Under the pieces are notes generated by a model that ran no database searches, was not told the origin of the DNA, and saw only the letters and a program-made list of their open reading frames with translations. This document shows positions 58,450 to 64,000 of a DNA stretch of 64,000 nucleotides, one piece after another; position 1 is the first letter of the stretch, and each line of letters opens with the position of its first letter. This DNA is from Streptomyces sp. yr375 (lineage in GTDB: Bacteria > Actinomycetota > Actinomycetes > Streptomycetales > Streptomycetaceae): the NCBI RefSeq assembly GCF_900110755.1, contig NZ_FOFF01000036.1:27903-91902 (forward strand), in the 5' to 3' direction. The position numbers and the translations under genes are program-made.

Positions 58450-60005
58450 CGACCGATTCCCACCTGTCCCACGCGATGACGCCCCGCCGCACATATCTGA
58501 TCGGCCGCGCCCGGCCGAACGCGATCGTCGGCCGCAACCGCGAGACCGGCGAGATCGCGCTCATCGTCATCGGCGCGTTCCTCGGCATGATGTGCGGCCT
58601 CCTCGTCCCCGTCCTCCCCCTGCGCATCGCCACGCTCAGCGGCTTCCCGATGCTCGCGCTGGCCGCCGTCTACGTGCCGTACAAGCACCGCACGTTCTAC
58701 AAGTGGTTCGAGATCAACCGCAGTTACAAGCGCAGCCTCCGCCAGGGCACCACGTACCGCTCGACCGCCATGGAGGCCGGCACCCGCCTCGACGGCCAGG
58801 AGATCGAGATCGGCCCGCCCCCGGGCATCGGCCGCATCAGTTGGCTCGCCGCCCCCTTCGGGCCCGACGAGATCGCCGTACTCCTGCACGCCGACCGGCG
58901 TACGGTGACGGCGGCCATCGAGATCGAGGGCCCGGGCGTCGGCCTGCGCGACAGCGAGGACCAAGAGGCCCTCGTCGACCGCTTCGGCACCCTCCTCAAG
59001 CATGTGGCCAACGGCGACGGCTTCGTCACCCGCCTCCAGATGCTCGCCCGCACCCTCCCCGCCGACCCCGACGCCCACGCCAAGGACGTCGCCGTACGCG
59101 GAGACGAGAAGTCCCCCGACTGGCTGGCCCGCTCCTACGACCAGCTCCAGTCCATGGTGTCCACGAGCAGCGAACAGCACCGCGCCTACCTCGTCGCCTG
59201 CATGCACTACACCCGCGAACTCGCCGCCGAGGCCCACGCCATGGCCCGCGCCGCCCGCCCCCGCTCCGGCCGCAAACTGGACCGCGACGCCGGCCTCGCC
59301 GTCGTCATGGCCCGCGAGCTGACGGACATCTGCTCCCGCCTCCAGGAGGCGGACATCCGCGTCCGCCAGCCCCTCGGACAGGGCCGGCTCGCCTCCCTCG
59401 TCCACTCCATGTACGACCCGGACCACCCCATCGACCACATCCAGGCGATGACCAAGCGCAACGCCTGGCCGGCCGAACTGGACGCCGTACAGCCGACGTT
59501 CCTCCAGGCCAAGACCCGCGAGTCGTCCACCCGCGCCCCCTGGTGCCACGCCACCGCATGGGTGAAGGAGTGGCCGATGACCCCCGTCGGCGTCAACTTC
59601 CTGGCCCCCCTCCTCGTCCACACCCCGGACGTCATCCGCACGGTCGCCGTCACGATGGACCTCGAACCCACCGAGGTCGCCATCGAACGCATGCTGACCG
59701 AGAAGACCAACGACGACGCCGAGGCCAGCCGCGCCGCCAAGATGAACCGCACCGTCGACCCCCGCGATGTCGCCGCCCACTCCCGCCTCGACCAGCGCGG
59801 CGAGGACCTCGCCTCCGGCGCGGCCGGCGTCAACCTGGTCGGCTACATCACCGTCTCCTCCCGCACCCCCGAGGCCCTCGCCCGCGACAAACGGACGATA
59901 AGGGCCTCGGCCGGCAAGTCGTACCTGAAGCTGGAGTGGTGCGACCGAGAGCACCACCGGGCGTTCGTGAACACCCTCCCGTTCGCCACCGGAATCCGAA
60001 GGTAG
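58446..60005 (+). CDS. SCO6880-family protein (VirB4 N-terminal-like)
   Basis: A 519-residue protein. Two close N-terminal helices (about 38-80, PrgI/VirB3-like) precede a large soluble region without Walker motifs (WLAAPFGPDEIAVLLHADRR and MNRTVDPRDVAAHSRLDQRG). It matches what I know as the SCO6880 family, found before VirB4-type ATPase genes in actinobacteria. It probably supplies the VirB3-like anchor and VirB4 N-terminal domain as a separate chain. The TTG start is coupled to the upstream stop. Confidence 0.8.
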   Translation: MTTDSHLSHAMTPRRTYLIGRARPNAIVGRNRETGEIALIVIGAFLGMMCGLLVPVLPLRIATLSGFPMLALAAVYVPYKHRTFYKWFEINRSYKRSLRQGTTYRSTAMEAGTRLDGQEIEIGPPPGIGRISWLAAPFGPDEIAVLLHADRRTVTAAIEIEGPGVGLRDSEDQEALVDRFGTLLKHVANGDGFVTRLQMLARTLPADPDAHAKDVAVRGDEKSPDWLARSYDQLQSMVSTSSEQHRAYLVACMHYTRELAAEAHAMARAARPRSGRKLDRDAGLAVVMARELTDICSRLQEADIRVRQPLGQGRLASLVHSMYDPDHPIDHIQAMTKRNAWPAELDAVQPTFLQAKTRESSTRAPWCHATAWVKEWPMTPVGVNFLAPLLVHTPDVIRTVAVTMDLEPTEVAIERMLTEKTNDDAEASRAAKMNRTVDPRDVAAHSRLDQRGEDLASGAAGVNLVGYITVSSRTPEALARDKRTIRASAGKSYLKLEWCDREHHRAFVNTLPFATGIRR

Positions 60006-60019
60006 GGGCTGATGAGCTG

Positions 60020-61453
60020 ATGCGGGATCCGCTGTCCGTCCTCACGGACGCCTTCACCTCCTTCCTCTTCGGCAAGATCGAGACGACCCGGCTGCCGGTA
60101 CGCACCTCCACGGGCCAGGCCCAGGCGGTCTACCTGCCGACGGCCGCCCCCGGCCTCGGCGACTCCGGCGTCATCATCGGCCGCGAGGTCTACTCCGGAA
60201 AGGGGTACATCTACGACCCCTTCCAGCTCTACGGCCAGCAGCTCCCCGCGCCGCACTGGCTGGTCCTCGGCGAGTCCGGAAACGGCAAGTCGGCCCTGGA
60301 GAAGACCTACGTCCTGCGCCAGCTCCGCTTCCGCGACCGCCAGGTCGTCGTCCTGGACGCCCAGGGCGAGGACGGCGTCGGCGAATGGAACCTCATCGCG
60401 CAGGCGCTGGGCATAACCCCCATCCGCCTGGACCCGACGGCCGCCCTGGACATGGGAATCCGCCTCAACCCCCTGGACCCGTCGATCACCACGACAGGCC
60501 AGTTGGCGCTGCTGCGCACCATCATCGAGGTGGCGATGGGCCACAGCCTCGACGAACGCTCCGGCTTCGCCCTCAAGGTCGCCCACGCCTACGTCAACGA
60601 GACGATCGTCGAACGCCAGCCGGTCCTGATGGACATCGTCGAACAACTCCGCCACCCCGAACCGGAGTCGGCGGAGGCGATGAACGTCGCCATAGACGAC
60701 GTACGGGCCTGGGGCCTGGACGTGGCACTCGTCCTCGACCGCCTGGTCGACGGCGACCTCCGAGGCATGTTCGACGGCCCCACCACGGTCGGCATCGACC
60801 TCGACGCCCCCCTCATCGTGTTCGATTTGTCCCACATCGACCGCAACTCGATCGCCATGCCCATCCTGATGGCGATCGTCGGGGTCTGGCTCGAACACAC
60901 CTGGATCCGCCCCGACCGGAAGAAGCGCATCTTCCTGGTCGAGGAGGCCTGGCACATCATCAACAGCCCGTTCGTGGCCCAGTTGTTCCAGCGACTGCTG
61001 AAGTTCGGCCGCCGCCTCGGCCTGTCGTTCGTGGCGGTGGTCCACCACCTGTCGGACGTCGTGGACGGAGCGGCGGCGAAGGAAGCGGCCGCGATCCTGA
61101 AAATGGCGTCGACAAGGACGATCTACGCGCAGAAAGCCGACGAGGCGAGGGCGACAGGCCGCGTCCTGGGTCTCCCCCGCTGGGCGGTCGAGATCATCCC
61201 CACCCTCACCCCCGGCATCGCGGTCTGGGACGTCAACGGCAACGTACAGGTGGTGAAACACCTGGTCACAGAGACGGAACGGCCCTTGGTCTTCACCGAC
61301 CGCGCCATGACGGAATCCTCCGCCGACCAGGCGGCCGCAGCCGACGACGACGCCCTCCTCGCCGCCGAACTGGAACAGGAACGCCGAGCGGCGGCCTTCA
61401 TGGAACAACACCTGGCCGACCTGGACGGCTCGTCCGAGTCGACGGTGGCGTAA
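60020..61453 (+). CDS. VirB4-like ATPase (catalytic half)
   Basis: A 477-residue ATPase. Walker A is VLGESGNGKSALEK (about residue 82-90) and Walker B is RIFLVEEAWHII, followed by FGRRLGLSFVAVVHHLSD and the arginine-finger region KADEARATGRVLGLP. It lacks the ~350-residue N-terminal domain of full VirB4, which the preceding gene appears to provide. It would power assembly or transport by the T4SS-like complex. The ATG at 60020 follows GATGAG, 15 bp after the upstream stop. Confidence 0.88.
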   Translation: MRDPLSVLTDAFTSFLFGKIETTRLPVRTSTGQAQAVYLPTAAPGLGDSGVIIGREVYSGKGYIYDPFQLYGQQLPAPHWLVLGESGNGKSALEKTYVLRQLRFRDRQVVVLDAQGEDGVGEWNLIAQALGITPIRLDPTAALDMGIRLNPLDPSITTTGQLALLRTIIEVAMGHSLDERSGFALKVAHAYVNETIVERQPVLMDIVEQLRHPEPESAEAMNVAIDDVRAWGLDVALVLDRLVDGDLRGMFDGPTTVGIDLDAPLIVFDLSHIDRNSIAMPILMAIVGVWLEHTWIRPDRKKRIFLVEEAWHIINSPFVAQLFQRLLKFGRRLGLSFVAVVHHLSDVVDGAAAKEAAAILKMASTRTIYAQKADEARATGRVLGLPRWAVEIIPTLTPGIAVWDVNGNVQVVKHLVTETERPLVFTDRAMTESSADQAAAADDDALLAAELEQERRAAAFMEQHLADLDGSSESTVA

Positions 61454-61472
61454 GGGGGCCGGGGACCGAGGG

Positions 61473-63032
61473 ATGAGACCAACCGACGAACACCACCGCC
61501 AGGGAAGGCCCCAAGGGGGCGTCCCCGACGGCCTGCTGGTGGGCATACTCGCGTTCCTGCTGGGCATGACGCTCCTGGTCTGGACGGCGACCGGCCTGGC
61601 AGCCCTCTTCTCCCACGGCGCCTGGCCCACCGGCGTCACCTTCACCCGCACCCCCCTGGCCATGCGCCACCTCATCGCCCAACCCCACGACATCCCCGGC
61701 GCCTGGCCAGAGGCATCCCCACCCACCCTCTCGGGCTACGGCCTCTTCTGGGGCCTGTTCATCGGCCAACTGATGATCCTGCTCGTCCTGACGGTCTTCA
61801 CCATGGGCACCGTCGCAAGGTGGCGAGCGGTACGAGCAAGGAGACGAACGGGCGCAACGGAAACGGCCGACGCCACGACTCCGACACCGCTGACAGCACC
61901 GGCGACAGGGCACGAGGTACCGGTGCAGAGGACGGAGCCCGGGGTCGGGATCGGACCACGGGGCGAGGCAGAGCCGCCCGCATGGCTGACCCCCAGGCCG
62001 CCAGCCCCCGAGCCGACGCCGACCTCTACGTCTCTGTTGCCGGCTGCACAGCCGGATGGGACGGCTGTGGCGGCTGAGGCGGACGCGTGGGAGACGACCC
62101 GCCCCGAAGGCTCCGTGCACTACGCCCCCGCGGCAACCCGCCACGCCACCGCGGCCCAGGCCATCCGAGACGCCGAGGGCGGCCCTGCCCTCATCCTCAC
62201 CTCCAACCCCGTCCTCTGGCAGGACACCAAGGACGCCCGAGCCAAACTGGGCCCGGTCCACCTCTACGACCCCACCCACCGCTGCGACACCCCTGCCCGC
62301 CTGCACTGGTCCCCCACTGCGGGCTGCGCGGACAAGGCGACGGCAGTGGCGAGAGCCGCTGCGCTCCTGACCCCCGTCCGCCCCACCGCGCGCCTCGACC
62401 AGGCGGTCAGCGACACCGCGGAGATCCTCCTCCGCAGCTATCTCCACGCCGCCGCCATCGACGGCCGCACGATCCGCCACGTCCACCGCTGGTCCCAGGG
62501 CACCGGAATCCAGGATGCGGTCCGTGCCCTGCGCACCAACCCGAAGGCGGCCCCGGGCGCGGCCGGCGAACTCGAAGCCGCCCTCACCGCCCACCCCGAA
62601 CGCCGCGACATCGCCCAGGAACTGACGTCCCGTGCCCTGGCCGCCCTCTCCACGGTGAACATCCGCGAGGCCTGCACTCCCAACCGAAGTGATGCCCTCG
62701 CCTTGGATTCCTTCGTGAACGAAGGGGGAACGCTTTATGTGCTCGGTGAATCCATCGAGGACCCCAGGTCGAACCCCGGCGCGATGCCCCTCCTGACGGC
62801 CCTCGTCTCCAGCGTGGTCGAGCGCGGCCGGCGCATGGCCGAACGGTCATCCTCCGGTCGCCTCGACCCACCACTGACCCTGATCCTGGACGACGTGGCG
62901 GCGGTCGCCCCGATCTCCGAGCTCCCGGACCTCCTGGCCACCGGCACGGACCGCGGCCTCCCCACCCTGGCCCTGCTCCGCTCCCGCGAACAGGCCAAGG
63001 CCCGCTGGCCCCACCACGAACTCCCGGTATAG
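61473..63032 (+). CDS. VirD4/TraG-like membrane protein without Walker A
   Basis: A 519-residue protein with two N-terminal helices (about 20-48 and 90-112), a Pro/Thr-rich linker (~125-200) and a RecA-like domain. Walker-B-like PLTLILDDVAAVAPISELPD and the following LLATGTDRGLPTLALLRSRE match type IV coupling proteins. No GxxxxGK[ST] is found where Walker A should be (ALILTSNPVLWQDTKDARAK lies there). The protein also ends soon after that block, earlier than in VirD4. It may bind substrate without hydrolysing ATP. It is the last gene of the operon. Confidence 0.78.
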   Translation: MRPTDEHHRQGRPQGGVPDGLLVGILAFLLGMTLLVWTATGLAALFSHGAWPTGVTFTRTPLAMRHLIAQPHDIPGAWPEASPPTLSGYGLFWGLFIGQLMILLVLTVFTMGTVARWRAVRARRRTGATETADATTPTPLTAPATGHEVPVQRTEPGVGIGPRGEAEPPAWLTPRPPAPEPTPTSTSLLPAAQPDGTAVAAEADAWETTRPEGSVHYAPAATRHATAAQAIRDAEGGPALILTSNPVLWQDTKDARAKLGPVHLYDPTHRCDTPARLHWSPTAGCADKATAVARAAALLTPVRPTARLDQAVSDTAEILLRSYLHAAAIDGRTIRHVHRWSQGTGIQDAVRALRTNPKAAPGAAGELEAALTAHPERRDIAQELTSRALAALSTVNIREACTPNRSDALALDSFVNEGGTLYVLGESIEDPRSNPGAMPLLTALVSSVVERGRRMAERSSSGRLDPPLTLILDDVAAVAPISELPDLLATGTDRGLPTLALLRSREQAKARWPHHELPV

Positions 63033-63047
63033 GTCGCCAGAAACGCA

Positions 63048-63590
63048 CTACGGCCGCTCGACGACCATCTCCAACTCACGCTCCTCCGCGTCCCCCAGCA
63101 GCACGACCACCCCGGTGGCCACGAACCCGACCTTTCCGTAGAACCGCAGGGCCCGGCCGTTGTCCTCGTGCACGATGAGCCGCACCCGCTCGGCCTCCCG
63201 GCTCCAGGCCCATTCGAGCCCCGCGTCGAAGAGCACCTCGGTGAGCCCGATGCCCCGGCACTCCGGCCGCACGAACACGCCGACGATGTGTCCCTGCCGC
63301 TGCTCGACCGGGAACCCGGCCCAGTCGGTCGTCCCGGCCTCTTCCAGGAGTACGGTCACGGTCCCGACCCACTCACCGTCCGGCCCCTCGGCCACGATCT
63401 GCTGGGCCCCGCCGGCACCCACCGAGGCCCCCACAGCCCGCTCCTGCCAGAAGGAATCCGGCCTGGCAGCGGCAGCGTCGTACGTCTCGAGAAAAGCGAG
63501 ATGCGCGACCGGATCCCGCAACGCGACGAGCCGCAGCTCCTTCGCAGCGGCCCACTCGTCGGCGCGTATGGAACGGATCTGGTAGTTCAT
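63048..63590 (-). CDS. GNAT-family N-acetyltransferase
   Basis: A 180-residue GNAT protein (MNYQIRSIRADEWAAAKELR). The acetyl-CoA site is IVGVFVRPECRGIGLTEVLF, and the C-terminal HEDNGRALRFYGKVGFVATG is typical. The substrate is unknown. The ATG at 63590 was chosen because the longer frame would run through the rRNA terminator. It lies between the T4SS-like operon (convergent, 15 bp apart) and the rRNA operon. Confidence 0.88.
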   Translation of the reverse strand: MNYQIRSIRADEWAAAKELRLVALRDPVAHLAFLETYDAAAARPDSFWQERAVGASVGAGGAQQIVAEGPDGEWVGTVTVLLEEAGTTDWAGFPVEQRQGHIVGVFVRPECRGIGLTEVLFDAGLEWAWSREAERVRLIVHEDNGRALRFYGKVGFVATGVVVLLGDAEERELEMVVERP

Positions 63591-63620
63591 GTGCACCACC
63601 GTAACGGAAACGCAGAAAAG

Positions 63621-63646
63621 CCCCGTATCGATTATTCGATACGGGG
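63621..63646 (-). terminator. rRNA operon terminator
   Basis: CCCCGTATCG (63621-63630) pairs perfectly with CGATACGGGG (63637-63646) around attatt. On the minus strand it is followed by a short T-run (cttttc). It lies 15 bp after the 5S end. Confidence 0.9.
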
Positions 63647-63660
63647 ATTTTCGCAATATT

Positions 63661-63779
63661 TGTTCGGCGGTGTCCTACTCTCCCACAGGGTCCCCCCTGC
63701 AGTACCATCGGCGCTGTAAGGCTTAGCTTCCGGGTTCGGAATGTAACCGGGCGTTTCCCTCACGCTATGACCACCGAAA
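63661..63779 (-). rRNA. rrf: 5S ribosomal RNA
   Basis: The complement reads GTTTCGGTGGTCATAGCG at its start, contains CCCGGTTACATTCCGAACCC and ends GAGTAGGACACCGCCGAACA, the conserved 5S elements. The ends are placed to within a few bases. Confidence 0.95.
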
Positions 63780-63869
63780 CACTATGAAACTGTTTCAGCC
63801 GCACCACACCCTGTGGCCCAGGGATATGGGGCTGTTCGTGGTTTCAGAACCAACACAGTGGACGCGAGC

Positions 63870-64000
63870 AACTGAGGACAAGCCCTCGGCCTATTAGTAC
63901 CAGTCAGCTTCACCCATTACTGGGCTTCCACATCCGGCCTATCAACCCAGTCGTCTACTGGGAGCCTTAACCCCTCAAAGGGGGTGGGAATACTCATCTC
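63870..64000 (-). rRNA. rrl: 23S ribosomal RNA, 3' end (partial)
   Basis: The complement contains GGTACTAATAGGCCGAGGGC followed by TTGTCCTCAGTTGC, the usual 3' end of actinobacterial 23S rRNA. The gene continues beyond the window. The exact 3' end (63865-63880) is uncertain. The ~90-bp spacer to the 5S holds GTGG/CCAC-type processing-stem sequences. Confidence 0.93.

Noticed and set aside
59843..61726. Long minus-strand ORF of 627 residues opposite the VirB4-like gene
   Set aside because: It is a mirror frame of the ATPase gene, which has exact Walker motifs on the plus strand.
55750..63032. Integrative conjugative element
   Set aside because: No integrase, relaxase, replication gene, tRNA att site or shift in composition was seen; the flanks are ordinary chromosomal genes and an rRNA operon.

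Overview
The window looks like a piece of a Streptomyces chromosome. Third codon positions are almost all G or C, GTG and TTG starts are common, and it carries GlnR, mycothiol synthase, DUF397/XRE pairs, ALF-repeat and FG-GAP exoproteins and a PHO-box-controlled pst operon. From memory, the core gene order (glnR, secretion-stress two-component system, ppk, pstSCAB, pit/DUF47, csoR, a type IV secretion-like cluster) resembles the SCO4126-SCO4165 segment of S. coelicolor. I could not run a comparison.

Left part (1-9.4 kb). The edge cuts a leaderless Cys-containing leader peptide of the kind found before sulfur genes. A minus-strand set follows: hydrolase, MoaD/ThiS-like sulfur carrier, membrane protein and DUF2993 protein. 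Then come glnR, a LacI regulator, and an HtrA-type protease with an OmpR/histidine-kinase pair, which together fit a secretion-stress module.

Accessory stretch (9.4-25.9 kb). It holds a toxin-antitoxin-like pair, an XRE regulator with two tandem DUF397 genes and a perfect operator palindrome, and an AraC regulator divergent from a pectate lyase-pectinesterase fusion. It also holds a 1,153-residue Tat-exported ALF-repeat protein followed by a small membrane protein, an FG-GAP protein whose trypsin domain lacks the catalytic His, an ABC-ATPase remnant, a 5'-nucleotidase and mshD.

Regulated membrane operons (26-34.7 kb). A leftward operon runs ECF sigma, 25-aa ORF, zinc-finger anti-sigma-like protein, 90-aa repeat protein, ABC ATPase, permease and membrane protein, with overlaps at every junction. 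Divergent from it is a GntR (YtrA-type) regulator with a 14-bp-arm palindrome, an ABC ATPase and two paralogous permeases.

Phosphate region (34.9-45.7 kb). ppk, a CHAD protein and a Nudix hydrolase are followed by pstS-pstC-pstA-pstB behind a PHO box. After a palindrome-rich repeat array come the convergent pit and DUF47 genes. Uptake, polyphosphate synthesis and polyphosphate-binding functions therefore sit together.

Right part (45.8-64 kb). It holds csoR with its own operator, a lipoprotein, a bicovalent FAD oxidase, a PAP2 phosphatase, a VirB1-like SLT-NlpC/P60 protein, peptidases and an orphan DUF397 gene. A six-gene type IV secretion-like operon follows (VirB2-, VirB8- and VirB6-like proteins, split VirB4, unusual VirD4-like protein) with no relaxase in sight. 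The window ends in the 5S and the 3' end of the 23S of a leftward rRNA operon.
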